This document shows, one piece after another, positions 44,537-55,069 of a stretch of DNA of 64,000 bases. Origin of the DNA: Patulibacter minatonensis DSM 18081 (lineage in GTDB: Bacteria > Actinomycetota > Thermoleophilia > Solirubrobacterales > Solirubrobacteraceae). The stretch's first letter is position 1. The number at the start of each line of letters is the position of its first letter. Both the position numbers and the translations under genes were made by a program. Under the pieces are notes generated by a model. It was not told where the DNA came from. It ran no database searches and saw nothing but the letters and a program-made list of their open reading frames with translations. The DNA lies in assembly GCF_000519325.1 (NCBI RefSeq), contig NZ_KI912613.1, forward strand, positions 5,239,478 through 5,303,477, read 5' to 3'.

Positions 44537-45391
44537 TCAGCGCACCCCGAGCTCGAGCATGCGGTCGGCGGCCCGCGGCGCGATGGTGGGCCACGGGAGG
44601 TGGGCCGCCATGGCGAGGGCGTCGGCGACCGGCGCAACGTCGTGGACGCGGAAGATCGTGGCGCCGTGCTGGAGCGCGACGACCGCGGTCGCGATCGCGG
44701 CGCCGAGGTGCTGCGCGGGGTCGTCGCGGCCGGTCAGGTGGGGCACGAAGCCCTTGCGGGACGTCCCGACCATCACCGGGCAGCCGATCGTCGTGAACTC
44801 GCGCAGGCGTCGCAGCACCTCCAGGTCCTGCTCGGGCGTCTTCGAGAAGCCGACGCCGGGGTCGACCGCGATCCTGGTGGGGTCGACGCCCGCCGTCACG
44901 GCCACGTCGACGCGGCGCTCGAGGAACCACCGCACGTCCTGGACCACGTCCTCGTACCGCGTGTGGCCCTGCATCGTGCGCGGGGTGCCCCGCATGTGCA
45001 CCAGGCAGCAGCTCGCGCCGTGCTCGACGACCGCCGGGAGCATGTCCGGGTCGGACCGCAGCCCGGAGATGTCGTTGACGTGCGTGGCCCCCGCGGCCAG
45101 CGCGGCCCGGGCGATCACGGCCTTCGTGGTGTCGATCGAGACCACGGTGCCCGGCCGCTCGGCGACGAGCCCCTCGACGACCGGCACGATGCGCCGGATC
45201 TCGACCGCCGCGGGCACGTCGTGGTCCATGGCCGCGGTCGCCTCGGCGCCGACGTCGATCACGGCCGCCCCGGCGCCCGCCATCCGGACGCCGCGGGCGA
45301 CCGCGGCGTCGACGTCGAACGGCGCGCCGTACTCGGACGGCGACGCGGGCGTGAGGTCGAGGACCCCCATCAGGGTGTACGGCGCAGGCAT
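44537..45391 (-). CDS. DHPS paralogue with altered pABA-site loops (FolP2-like)
   Basis: 284 residues, clearly homologous to the adjacent folP over its length (both begin MPAP). Pterin-site elements are kept: VNDISGLRSD, CCLVHMRGTPRTMQGH, AVDPGVGFSKT, VGTSRKGF, FRVHDV. Loop 1 is changed from NVTPDSFSDGG to DLTPASPSEYG, and loop 2 from GGESTRPG to GAEATAAM, losing the Asn metal ligand and the Arg of STRPG. A canonical DHPS reaction is therefore unlikely. This parallels mycobacterial FolP2, which lacks DHPS activity. TAGCTT 6 bp upstream sets ATG 45391. Confidence 0.85.
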   Translation of the reverse strand: MPAPYTLMGVLDLTPASPSEYGAPFDVDAAVARGVRMAGAGAAVIDVGAEATAAMDHDVPAAVEIRRIVPVVEGLVAERPGTVVSIDTTKAVIARAALAAGATHVNDISGLRSDPDMLPAVVEHGASCCLVHMRGTPRTMQGHTRYEDVVQDVRWFLERRVDVAVTAGVDPTRIAVDPGVGFSKTPEQDLEVLRRLREFTTIGCPVMVGTSRKGFVPHLTGRDDPAQHLGAAIATAVVALQHGATIFRVHDVAPVADALAMAAHLPWPTIAPRAADRMLELGVR

Positions 45392-45397
45392 GGCGCG

Positions 45398-45403
45398 AAG
45401 CTA
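45398..45403 (-). promoter_or_regulatory. -10 box of folP paralogue (leaderless)
   Basis: TAGCTT on the minus strand, 6 bp before ATG 45391. Confidence 0.45.
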
Positions 45404-45502
45404 GGCGGGGTCGCGCGGCGCGTCACGCGGACTCGACGAACGGCCCACCCTGACCATGGACCATCGGGCGGTCCGTGGCCCGGGCGGCGCTCCCAGGACG
45501 AC

Positions 45503-45528
45503 CGACGGCGGCCCGGAGGCCGCCGTCG
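45503..45528 (-). terminator. GC hairpin behind ftsH
   Basis: A perfect 11-bp stem CGACGGCGGCC/GGCCGCCGTCG with loop CGGA, 36 bp past the ftsH stop. Confidence 0.65.
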
Positions 45529-45563
45529 TGACGATGCAGAAGGGCGCGCGGAGCGCCGCCGGA

Positions 45564-47540
<1,977 letters not shown>

Positions 47541-47670
47541 ATGGGTGACCGACTGCGGTCCCCCTCACGATGAGCGAGGAGCGAAGCCGGGCGACTAGCG
47601 TAGCAACGCACCTGTAACCGGCGGGCCGGGTCGGTGTTCCCGGGTCCGCGGGTGGTCGTCCCCGCCCGTC

Positions 47671-48219
47671 TCAGCCCGCCGCGGCGATCGCCGCATCGGT
47701 CAGCGCGGCGACGTACGGGAGGTTCCGGTACCGCTGGTCGAGGTCGAGTCCGTACCCCACGGCGTAGCGGTCCGGCAGCTCGAACCCGGTGTACCGGATC
47801 GGCACTTCGACCTCCCGGCGGCTGGGCTTCGTCAGGAGCGAGCAGACCTCGACCGACGCCGGCCCGCGGGAGCGCAGGTTCCGCATCAGGTACTGCAGGG
47901 TCAGCCCGGAGTCGATGATGTCCTCGACGATCAGGACGTTCTTGCCCTCGATCGACCCGTCGAGGTCCTTGAGGATCCGGACGACGCCGCTGGAGCGCGT
48001 CGCGGAGCCGTACGACGAGACCGCCATGAAATCGACCTCGCACGGCACCGTCAGCTGCCGCATGAGGTCCGCGACGAAGAGCACCGCGCCCTTGAGCACG
48101 CAGACGATGAGGATCTCGCGACCCTCGTAGTCCCGGCTGATCTCCACCCCCATGTCGGCGATGCGGGCCTGCAGCTCGTCGGCCTGGATGAGGATCTCGC
48201 CGATGTTGGGGTCGCGCAC
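47671..48219 (-). CDS. hpt: Hypoxanthine (guanine) phosphoribosyltransferase
   Basis: Purine salvage, 182 residues. PRPP motif VLIVEDIIDSGLTLQYL, with SSYGSATRSSGVVRILKDLD in the flexible loop region and a C-terminal FELPDRYAVGYGLDLDQRYRNLPYV. GTG 48219 is fixed by TAGACT 7 bp upstream, giving VRDPNIGEIL at the N-terminus. Downstream of tilS and upstream of ftsH. Confidence 0.95.
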   Translation of the reverse strand: MRDPNIGEILIQADELQARIADMGVEISRDYEGREILIVCVLKGAVLFVADLMRQLTVPCEVDFMAVSSYGSATRSSGVVRILKDLDGSIEGKNVLIVEDIIDSGLTLQYLMRNLRSRGPASVEVCSLLTKPSRREVEVPIRYTGFELPDRYAVGYGLDLDQRYRNLPYVAALTDAAIAAAG

Positions 48220-48226
48220 GGGCCGG

Positions 48227-48232
48227 AGTCTA
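48227..48232 (-). promoter_or_regulatory. -10 box of hpt (leaderless)
   Basis: TAGACT on the minus strand, 7 bp before GTG 48219. Confidence 0.5.
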
Positions 48233-48307
48233 GAGCGCCACGAGTGGACGACCGGGTCCGCTCGGGACGCGTCCCGCCACCCGGCGGGGGCCGGGACGGG
48301 GCCGCCC

Positions 48308-49303
48308 TCAGCGACGCGGCGGCGTGGGCTCGCAGCGCACGAGACCGTCCTCGACGACGACCCGGACCCCGTCACCGACGTCCGCCGACCTCGTCGTCGC
48401 CGTCCGGCGGGCGAGCTCGAGGACGTCGTGCAACCGGGCACCGACCCGCGGGCACGACCGGCCGGTCGCGTCCTCCGCCAGGCGCCGCAGCACCCGCCGT
48501 CCGACGGCGGCCGGTGCCGTCGCGATCCGCTCCAGCTCCACGCCGCCGGGCCCCGCGCCGTCGACGACGGCGTCGGCCAGCGCGCCGAGCGCGGCGTCGT
48601 CCTCGCGGGCCAGCTCGGCGGTCCGGACGAGCGCGGGGGTCGCCCGCGCGTCCACGCCCTCGAGCTCGGCGAGCAGCCGACGTACGCGCCCGCGCGGCGA
48701 GCCCGGGTTCGTCGGGTCGTCGCTCCAGCGCACGCCGTGCTCCGCGCACCATGCCCCCGTGTCGGCCCGGGTCGCCCCGGCCGCGAGCAGGGGCCGCCGG
48801 ACGCCGCGGGCGTCGTCCCGCGGCGCGATCCCGGCCAGGGCCCGCGTGCCCGGCGACGAGATGGCCCGCAGGAGCACGGTCTCCGCCTGATCGGAGGCGG
48901 TGTGGGCGACGAGCACCGGCGTTCCGGGTCCGCCCCAGCGGTCGGCGGCGTCCCGGAGCGCGTCCCGCCGGGCGTCGCGGGCCCAGGGGACCGGCGAGGC
49001 GCTCGACGCGCCGACGTGGCCGGGGACCGCGAGCCGGACGACCCGCGCGGCGACCCCGAGCCGCGCGGCGGCCCCGGTCGCACGCGTGGCCTCGGCGTCG
49101 GCGTCGGCGCCGCGCAGCGCGTGGTGGACGTGGACCGCGAGGAGGTCGTCGCCGCCGCAGATCCGTCGCGCGACGTCCAGCAGGCAGAGCGAGTCCCGCC
49201 CGCCCGACAGCGCGACGACGACCGGGTGCCCCGGCGGCGGGAGGTGCCCCGTGGCGCGGACCCGGTCCTCCAGGCCTCGACCGGAGGGCGCGTCGGGTCT
49301 CAC
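48308..49303 (-). CDS. tilS: tRNA(Ile)-lysidine synthase
   Basis: Modifies C34 of tRNA-Ile(CAU) to lysidine. 331 residues. PP-loop SGGRDS at 33-38, LLAVHVHHALRGADADAEA, LVAHTASDQAETVLLRAI, and RWSDDPTNPGSPRGRVR (TilS-specific). It is shorter than the E. coli enzyme, having only a brief C-terminal domain. GTG 49303 overlaps the cyclase-gene stop by 4 nt, so the two are co-translated. Confidence 0.9.
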   Translation of the reverse strand: MRPDAPSGRGLEDRVRATGHLPPPGHPVVVALSGGRDSLCLLDVARRICGGDDLLAVHVHHALRGADADAEATRATGAAARLGVAARVVRLAVPGHVGASSASPVPWARDARRDALRDAADRWGGPGTPVLVAHTASDQAETVLLRAISSPGTRALAGIAPRDDARGVRRPLLAAGATRADTGAWCAEHGVRWSDDPTNPGSPRGRVRRLLAELEGVDARATPALVRTAELAREDDAALGALADAVVDGAGPGGVELERIATAPAAVGRRVLRRLAEDATGRSCPRVGARLHDVLELARRTATTRSADVGDGVRVVVEDGLVRCEPTPPRR

Positions 49304-50685
49304 GTCTGACCGACGCCGGCCCGGGCGCGGGCGACGAACAGCGCGGTCGGTTCGCGGAAGCCCTTCAGGCGCACGTCGCCGATGGGGTCGAAGGCGACGT
49401 GCCGCGGCGAGACGGCGGAGATGGCGTCGGTGACCAGGACCTCGCCCGCGCCCGCACGCGCGACGACGCGCGCGGCCTTGTTGACCTCGCGGCCGAAGTA
49501 GTCGCCGTCGCGGAAGAGGACCTCGCCCTGGTGGATCCCCATTCGCGGCCGGGGCTCCTGCGGGTGCAGCAGCTGGTAGTTGACCGCCCACTCCACGAGG
49601 GTCCCGGCGTCGTCGCCGATCACCATCACCTCGTCGCCGATCGTCTTGAGGATCCGCGCGTCGTCCGGGAGGGAGGCCTCGACCGCGTCGACGAAGCGCT
49701 CGACCGCCTCGACGGCCTCCTCGTCGCCCTGCTCCTCCGTCAGCCGCGTGAACCCCGCGAGGTCCGCGAACGCGATCGCGACGCGCAGGCGCCCGAGCCC
49801 GAGGAGCGAGTCGGCGTCGAGGGCCTGCTCCACGAGGCTCACGGCGTCCTGCTCGATGAACCAGTGCAGCGACCGGCGGTGCACGTCGCTGATGATCCGG
49901 TCGGCCAGCGGCATCACGTGGGCCGCCAGCGTCCCGACCGACTCGGCGGCGTCCAGGGCGGCGGCGTTGTCGCGGACCAGCGGGTCCCGGACGTAGAGCC
50001 GGAACATCCGGACCTCGGCGTCCGCGACCCGGCCGAGAGCCTGCCCGTAGATCCGGGCCAGCTGGAGCATCGCGACGAGCGGGAAGCCGGCGTCGAGCAC
50101 CCGGGCGACGTGCTCGAACAGCGCGACGTCGTCCGCGCCGATCCGCTCGACCGCCTCCGCGCTGAAGCCGAAGGCCTCCCCCACGCGGCGCACGAGCGCG
50201 GGCTCCAGACCCGTCCGCCGGGCGACCTCCTCCGGATCGACGTGCTCGACGGGCGGGTCGAGCACGCTGCCCAGGTAGTGGAGCGCCAGGCCGTTGCGCT
50301 CCGCGACGAGCGCGATGTCCGCCAGCGACCGGCCCTTGGAGCGCAGGCGCTGGACGACGCGCGCGTGGTTCAGCGAGGCCGACGTCCACGCCCCGCCGTC
50401 GCCGCGGGGCACGAGCCCGAGGTCGGCCCACCGCCGGAGGGTGCCCTCCGAGACGCCGACGAGCTCGGCGACCCGGGCGCGTCCGAGGACGGTCTGACCG
50501 GAAGCGGGGACGACCGGGGGACCCGGCGGAGAGCTCTGGCGGCGGGCCCCTCTCAGGCCCCGCCGCCCGCGGGAGTCTCGTCCCGCACCGTCGGTCGTCG
50601 GCGCTCGTCCCACATCGGGGCGGCGCCTCGCAGACGACTGGTCGTCCACGTTCTGACCGGAGGCTTTGTCGGTGCGCTCAGTCAT
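49300..50685 (-). CDS. MerR-type HTH fused to class III nucleotide cyclase
   Basis: 461 residues. A 60-residue disordered N-terminus is followed by a MerR-like winged helix (residues about 66-135: LGRARVAELVGVSEGTLRRWADLGLV, LRSKGRSLADIALVAER), a helical regulatory region resembling that of pH-responsive mycobacterial Rv1264-type cyclases, and a class III cyclase domain from about 300. Metal-ligand Asp residues occur in IAFADLAGFTRL and KTIGDEVMVIGDD; the N and R of the catalytic helix occur in VNKAARVVARA. Likely makes cAMP. It overlaps tilS by 4 nt. Confidence 0.83.
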   Translation of the reverse strand: MTERTDKASGQNVDDQSSARRRPDVGRAPTTDGAGRDSRGRRGLRGARRQSSPPGPPVVPASGQTVLGRARVAELVGVSEGTLRRWADLGLVPRGDGGAWTSASLNHARVVQRLRSKGRSLADIALVAERNGLALHYLGSVLDPPVEHVDPEEVARRTGLEPALVRRVGEAFGFSAEAVERIGADDVALFEHVARVLDAGFPLVAMLQLARIYGQALGRVADAEVRMFRLYVRDPLVRDNAAALDAAESVGTLAAHVMPLADRIISDVHRRSLHWFIEQDAVSLVEQALDADSLLGLGRLRVAIAFADLAGFTRLTEEQGDEEAVEAVERFVDAVEASLPDDARILKTIGDEVMVIGDDAGTLVEWAVNYQLLHPQEPRPRMGIHQGEVLFRDGDYFGREVNKAARVVARAGAGEVLVTDAISAVSPRHVAFDPIGDVRLKGFREPTALFVARARAGVGQT

Positions 50686-50721
50686 ACCCGCCCGACGGGC
50701 ACCACGTCAAGGGGCGGTCCG

Positions 50722-51156
50722 TCACGAGGACGGAGGATCGACGGGCGGGGCGGCGTCCTGCTCGAGGCGGGCGAGCCGCGACTCCACGGCGTCGAGGCGC
50801 TCCGACAGGCGACGGGCCTCCTCGCCGGTGACCAGGCGCGCGTCGTCGAGGGACCGCCCGAGGCGCCCGACGGCCTGCTGGACCTCGTCGGCCAGGACGC
50901 CCGCCTGCGCGGTCCCGGCGGTGCTCAGGTCCTCGAGGGCCCCGCGCACGCGGGTCACGACCGATCCGAGCTCGTCGGCGAGGTCCTGGGCGCGCGCCCG
51001 CGTGGACCGCGGGGCGCCGGCGGTCACGGCGAGCGCCTGGTCGACGGCCCGGCGCACCGCCTCGACCCGCGCCGAGCGCCGCGTGCCGGCGTCGTCGGGT
51101 GCGGACGCGGCGTCCGTCGCGCGGTCGATCGGGTCGCTCGACGGATCGGTCTCCAC
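50722..51156 (-). CDS. Coiled-coil protein, unknown
   Basis: 144 residues with no membrane segment; long Ala/Arg/Glu/Leu heptads in the last 80 (ALEDLSTAGTAQAGVLADEV to LSERLDAVESRLARLEQDA). Resembles phasin-like or scaffold coiled coils but no family is certain. GTG 51156 has TAGACT 6 bp upstream. It is divergent from the nucleoside phosphorylase homologue. Confidence 0.6.
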   Translation of the reverse strand: METDPSSDPIDRATDAASAPDDAGTRRSARVEAVRRAVDQALAVTAGAPRSTRARAQDLADELGSVVTRVRGALEDLSTAGTAQAGVLADEVQQAVGRLGRSLDDARLVTGEEARRLSERLDAVESRLARLEQDAAPPVDPPSS

Positions 51157-51162
51157 CCGCCC

Positions 51163-51172
51163 AGTCTATCCT
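51163..51172. promoter_or_regulatory. Overlapping divergent -10 boxes
   Basis: TAGACT on the minus strand (51168-51163) serves the coiled-coil gene; TATCCT on the plus strand (51167-51172) is 12 bp before GTG 51185. The two boxes share two bases, so simultaneous use is impossible. Confidence 0.4.
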
Positions 51173-51184
51173 CGCCCGGATCCC

Positions 51185-51865
51185 GTGAACGACCCCGCGC
51201 GCCTTCCCCCGATCCTCCGCCTGGGGCACCCCGTCGCCGAGCGGGCGGTCCTCGTCGGGGATCCCGGGCGCGCGCTCGCGCTCGCGCGGACGCTGCTGGA
51301 GGGCCCCCTGATGAGCAATCACGCCCGCGGGCTCTGGGGCTACACCGGGGGGACGGAGGACGGCCGCCGGCTCAGCGTGCTCTCCGTCGGGACGGGCGGG
51401 CCGAGCGCCGCGGCGGTGCTGCGGGAGCTCCACGACGCGGGCGTGCGGCGCGTCGTGCGGGCCGGGTCGGCCGTCGCCACCGGGCCGGACGTCGCCGCCG
51501 GGGAGGTCCGCGTCGTCCGGTTCGCCGTCGCGCACGACGGCACGAGCCGGGCCCTCGGACGCGCGCCGGGGGACGAGATCCGCCCCGACGCCGAGCTGAC
51601 CGCGCGGCTCACCGGGACGGGGCTGACGGACCTCGGCGTGGTCAGCGTCGACCTGCTGCCCGCGGACGGCGGACCGCCGCCGCCCGAGCATCCGGGCGCC
51701 CACGCGGTGGACCGGCAGACCGCGCCGCTGCTGGCGGCCGCGGCCCGCCTCGGGCTGCCCGCGGCGGCCGTGCTCGGGTTCCCGGGCCCCGGCGAGTCCG
51801 ACGACGCCCGTGCGGCGTGGTGGCAGGCCGTGGGGGCCGCGGCGGCCGGGGCCCTGGCGGCCTGA
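51185..51865 (+). CDS. Purine nucleoside/uridine phosphorylase-family protein
   Basis: 226 residues. The PNP_UDP fold is seen in VLVGDPGRALALARTLLEGP, NHARGLWGYTGGTEDGRR, LSVGTGGPSAAAVLRELHDAGVRRVVRAGSA and VVSVDLLPADG. These correspond to the phosphate-binding GDPxR and the RxG strand of the NP-I family. Phosphorolysis of nucleosides is the likely role, but the base-binding end is short and divergent. GTG start. It converges with a coiled-coil gene over a hairpin. Confidence 0.75.
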   Translation: MNDPARLPPILRLGHPVAERAVLVGDPGRALALARTLLEGPLMSNHARGLWGYTGGTEDGRRLSVLSVGTGGPSAAAVLRELHDAGVRRVVRAGSAVATGPDVAAGEVRVVRFAVAHDGTSRALGRAPGDEIRPDAELTARLTGTGLTDLGVVSVDLLPADGGPPPPEHPGAHAVDRQTAPLLAAAARLGLPAAAVLGFPGPGESDDARAAWWQAVGAAAAGALAA

Positions 51866-51899
51866 CCGCCCCTCCCGACCCGGATCCCGGGCCGGGTGT

Positions 51900-51924
51900 C
51901 CGGGCGCCGGCCCGCGGCGCCCGG
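51900..51924. terminator. Bidirectional hairpin between convergent genes
   Basis: A perfect 9-bp stem CCGGGCGCC/GGCGCCCGG with a 7-nt loop, in the 63-bp gap between the phosphorylase and coiled-coil genes. Confidence 0.55.
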
Positions 51925-51928
51925 GTGG

Positions 51929-52348
51929 TCAGCCGGCCTTGCCGTCCTTCGCCGCCAGCGCGTCGATCGACGCCTGGATGGCCTCGAGCCGCTTCGTGAG
52001 GTCGGCCAGCGCCTTGTCGGACGGGCCCTCGACCTCCCGCGACGCCAGCGCGGAGAGGCGCTCGTCGACGCGGTCGACCGCGTCCTCGATCGACTCCAGC
52101 CGCTGCGCGACGTTGCGCACGCGTCGGGTCAGCCGCTCGATGTCGGCCGCCGTCGGCACGTTGAGGGCCCCGAAGGCGGCCTCCTGCGCCTGGGTGGCGC
52201 GCTCGCGCACGTCCATCGCGCGCTGCACCGCCCCCGTGACGATCGGATTGCCGAGCAGCTCCTGGGCGAGCTTGCCGATCGTCTCCTCGGACGCGCCCCT
52301 GACGCGCTCGCGGAGGTCCTTCGAGGACGTGGACTGCTCGTCGGTCAT
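51929..52348 (-). CDS. Coiled-coil protein, phasin-like, unknown
   Basis: 139 residues, no membrane segment. The N-terminal part reads GASEETIGKLAQELLGNPIVTGAVQRAMD, followed by long heptads (IERLTRRVRNVAQRLESIEDAVDRVDERL). This layout is seen in actinobacterial proteins of unknown role annotated loosely as polyhydroxyalkanoate-associated. A second, different coiled-coil protein lies 0.8 kb away on the same strand. Divergent from the peptidoglycan hydrolase gene (221-bp gap). Confidence 0.6.
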   Translation of the reverse strand: MTDEQSTSSKDLRERVRGASEETIGKLAQELLGNPIVTGAVQRAMDVRERATQAQEAAFGALNVPTAADIERLTRRVRNVAQRLESIEDAVDRVDERLSALASREVEGPSDKALADLTKRLEAIQASIDALAAKDGKAG

Positions 52349-52528
52349 GCGCGTGTCGGCCCCTGCGTTCGGACGTCGGTCGGGGCGACCGGGAGGGGCG
52401 GACGGGTCCACCCCGGACGGTCGCCGGACCCGCCACCCTAGCCCACCGCGGAGCACGCTCGTACGGGTGCGCAGGGGCGGGCCGGGCCGCCCGAACCCCG
52501 TGGTACCGTTGCGCGGTCAGTGCCGCGC

Positions 52529-52558
52529 GAGCCTCGTCGTGGTGCGCTGAGGAGGCTC
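52529..52558 (+). promoter_or_regulatory. Hairpin that can mask the Shine-Dalgarno of the hydrolase gene
   Basis: GAGCCTC (52529-52535) pairs perfectly with GAGGCTC (52552-52558), which contains part of the GGAGG ribosome site (52551-52555). A TACCGT -10-like box at 52504-52509 would give a short leader containing this hairpin. The 7-bp stem has a 16-nt loop. Confidence 0.35.
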
Positions 52559-52569
52559 TGCAGAGAACC

Positions 52570-55065
52570 ATGCCGTCGTCCACACGCAAGCTCCTGGTCG
52601 GGCTCTCGGCCGCGGGCGCCGTGGCCGCCGGCTTCGGTGCCACGGTCCAGGCCGGGGCCGAGGCGCGCACGCTGAACGTCACCCTCTCCGGGGGCCGCAC
52701 CGTCGTCGTGAACGTGGACGTCCCGCCAGGGACCCCGGTCGAGCAGATCCCGCTCCCGGACCTGGGCGCCCCCGTCGTCTCGGTGCGCGACGCGTCACCG
52801 AAGCCCGCCACCGTGGAGGGCCAGGCGGCGACCGGCACCGTCCCCGCACCGGGGGCCACCGCCACCACCCCGGCGACGACGACGGGCGTCACCGACCCGT
52901 CCGTCGACAGCTCCGTCTTCGACGACAGCGGCGGCGAGGGCCGTCAGAACGCGGTCGACGAGGAGAAGCGGCGCGACGCCGCCGAGCGCCGCAAGGCCCG
53001 CACCGACGGCACGAAGGTCACGCGCCGGAAGAAGCAGGCGACGTCCGACGACGCCCCTGCGACGCCCACGACGGACGAGCCCCGCGCCGCCGCGGCCGCC
53101 GACGTCCCGAACGCGTCGGACCCCGGCTTCACCGAGGTCCTCCCGGGAGCCACGCCCGCGGGCGTCCCGAACTTCTTCATCGACAAGTTCCGGATCCCGC
53201 CGTTCCTGCTGCCGATCTACCAGGCGGCCGGCATCGAGTACGGCGTGCGGTGGGAGGTCCTCGCCGCCATCAACGAGGTCGAGACCGACTACGGCCGCAA
53301 CCTCTCCGTCTCCTCCGCCGGCGCCGTCGGCTGGATGCAGTTCATGCCGGAGACCTGGAAGGCCTACGGGGTCGACGCCAACGGCGACGGCAAGGCCGAT
53401 CCGTACAACCCGGTCGACGCGATCTTCGCGGCCGCCCGGTACCTGAAGGCCGCCGGCGGCCACGACCACATCCGCAAGGCCGTCTTCGCCTACAACCACG
53501 CGGGGTGGTACGTCGACCAGGTGATGCTGCGCGCCCGGCTGGTCTCCGGGCTCCCGGACGACCTCGTCGGGTCGCTGACCGGCCTGACGCAGGGCGTCTT
53601 CCCGGTCGCGTCGAAGACCCAGTACGCCGGCGACGACAGCAACCGCAAGGCCCGGGCGAAGGCCAGGGCCGGAGGCAACGCGGCGAAGTCGGTGGAGTCG
53701 AGCTCCCGCTCGTCGATCGACCTGTACGCCAAGGCCGGCGCCCCGGCGATCGCCGTCCAGGACGGCACGGTGACGTCGATCGGACAGGGCGACAAGCTCG
53801 GCCGGTACGTGCGCCTGCGCGACGTCTACGGCAACACCTACACGTACGGGAACCTCAAGAAGGTCTCCGCGCTGCACCCGGTGGCGAAGGACGACAAGAC
53901 CCCCGCCCCCGTCCGGCACGCGTCTGCGAAGGACCCCGTCCCGACGAAGGCCGCGTCCGCCGGGACGCAGGCGCCGGACTCGGCGACGAAGCCCGCGACC
54001 ACCGACGCCCCGAAGGCCCTGGCCGGCACCACTGGGGCCGTCCCGTCGTCGACCCCCGCGGCGCCCGTCGCGCCCAGCCGGGACTCCGAGGCGGTCTTCG
54101 CGAACCCCGCCCGCCCGCTGGCCCGCAAGAACGGCGGCGCGGAGCAGCTCGACCAGGCCCACGCCGACGACGCCACGTTCTCGGCCTACCTCTCGACGCT
54201 GCACGGTCTGACGAAGGACGACGTCGTCCTCAAGCGCCTGAGGAAGGGCTCCCGCGTGATGGCGGGGACCATCCTGGGACGCCTCGGTGCGACGTCGAAG
54301 GCCTCGCCGCACCTGAAGTTCCAGGTCCGGCCGGCCGGCAAGGACGCCCCGCTCGTCGACCCGAAGCCGATCCTCGACGGCTGGAAGCTGCTCGAGTCCA
54401 CCACGGTCTACCGCGCCAAGGCGTCGTCGGCGCTGTTCAAGACGACCGACGGCGCGTCCACCGGCCAGGTCCTCCTGATGAGCAAGGAGCAGCTCCAGGA
54501 GCGCGTCCTCGCCGATCCGCAGCTCGACATCTACGCGGCCGGCCGCCGGATGGTCGAGGCCGGCGCGATCGACCGCCGCGTGCTGGCCACGCTCGAGTAC
54601 CTGACCGCCAGCGGCCTGCGGATCGGCGTGTCGTCGCTGCGCCGGCCGGGCGCGATCACCTCCTCGGGCAACGTCTCCGAGCACGACTCCGGCAACGCCG
54701 TGGACATCTCCTCGGTCAACGGGATCACGATCTCGAAGGCCACCCAGGGCGCCGGCTCGATCACCGAGCAGGCGATCCGGATCCTCCTGGGGCTCCAGGG
54801 CACGCTGAAGCCGCACCAGATCATCTCGCTGATGACCTTCGAGGGCGCGGACAACACGTTCGCGATGGGCGACCACGACGATCACATCCACGTCGGCTTC
54901 CGCCCCACCGTCGCGCCGGGTGCGAAGCTCGGCAGGCAGGTCACGCAGGTCCTGAAGCCGGGCCAGTGGATCAAGCTCATCGACCGCATCGCGGACATCG
55001 ACAACCCCACCGTCGTCGACACCCCGTCGAAGTACGCGGTCAAGGCCCCGAAGTCCGGCGACTGA
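52570..55065 (+). CDS. Secreted multidomain peptidoglycan hydrolase (SLT, LytM-like, M15-like)
   Basis: 831 residues. A signal peptide (about 1-32), a charged linker, then a lytic-transglycosylase domain: AAINEVETDYGRNLSVSS with Glu near 236, GAVGWMQFMPETWKAYG and AVFAYNHAGWYVDQV. A divided LytM/M23-like segment follows (SSIDLYAKAGAPAIAVQDGTV, then SKASPHLKFQVRP near 575), and a C-terminal metal site SEHDSGNAVDIS near 703 with GDHDDHIHVGF near 770, as in M15-type DD-peptidases. It would cut both glycan and peptide. The M23 part lacks an obvious HxxxD zinc motif and may be structural. Confidence 0.85.
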   Translation: MPSSTRKLLVGLSAAGAVAAGFGATVQAGAEARTLNVTLSGGRTVVVNVDVPPGTPVEQIPLPDLGAPVVSVRDASPKPATVEGQAATGTVPAPGATATTPATTTGVTDPSVDSSVFDDSGGEGRQNAVDEEKRRDAAERRKARTDGTKVTRRKKQATSDDAPATPTTDEPRAAAAADVPNASDPGFTEVLPGATPAGVPNFFIDKFRIPPFLLPIYQAAGIEYGVRWEVLAAINEVETDYGRNLSVSSAGAVGWMQFMPETWKAYGVDANGDGKADPYNPVDAIFAAARYLKAAGGHDHIRKAVFAYNHAGWYVDQVMLRARLVSGLPDDLVGSLTGLTQGVFPVASKTQYAGDDSNRKARAKARAGGNAAKSVESSSRSSIDLYAKAGAPAIAVQDGTVTSIGQGDKLGRYVRLRDVYGNTYTYGNLKKVSALHPVAKDDKTPAPVRHASAKDPVPTKAASAGTQAPDSATKPATTDAPKALAGTTGAVPSSTPAAPVAPSRDSEAVFANPARPLARKNGGAEQLDQAHADDATFSAYLSTLHGLTKDDVVLKRLRKGSRVMAGTILGRLGATSKASPHLKFQVRPAGKDAPLVDPKPILDGWKLLESTTVYRAKASSALFKTTDGASTGQVLLMSKEQLQERVLADPQLDIYAAGRRMVEAGAIDRRVLATLEYLTASGLRIGVSSLRRPGAITSSGNVSEHDSGNAVDISSVNGITISKATQGAGSITEQAIRILLGLQGTLKPHQIISLMTFEGADNTFAMGDHDDHIHVGFRPTVAPGAKLGRQVTQVLKPGQWIKLIDRIADIDNPTVVDTPSKYAVKAPKSGD

Positions 55066-55069
55066 CCGC

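Noticed and set aside
52349..52569. c-di-AMP (ydaO-type) riboswitch before the wall hydrolase
   Set aside because: Such elements control wall hydrolases in some actinobacteria, but I cannot find the conserved ydaO core bases or junction here.
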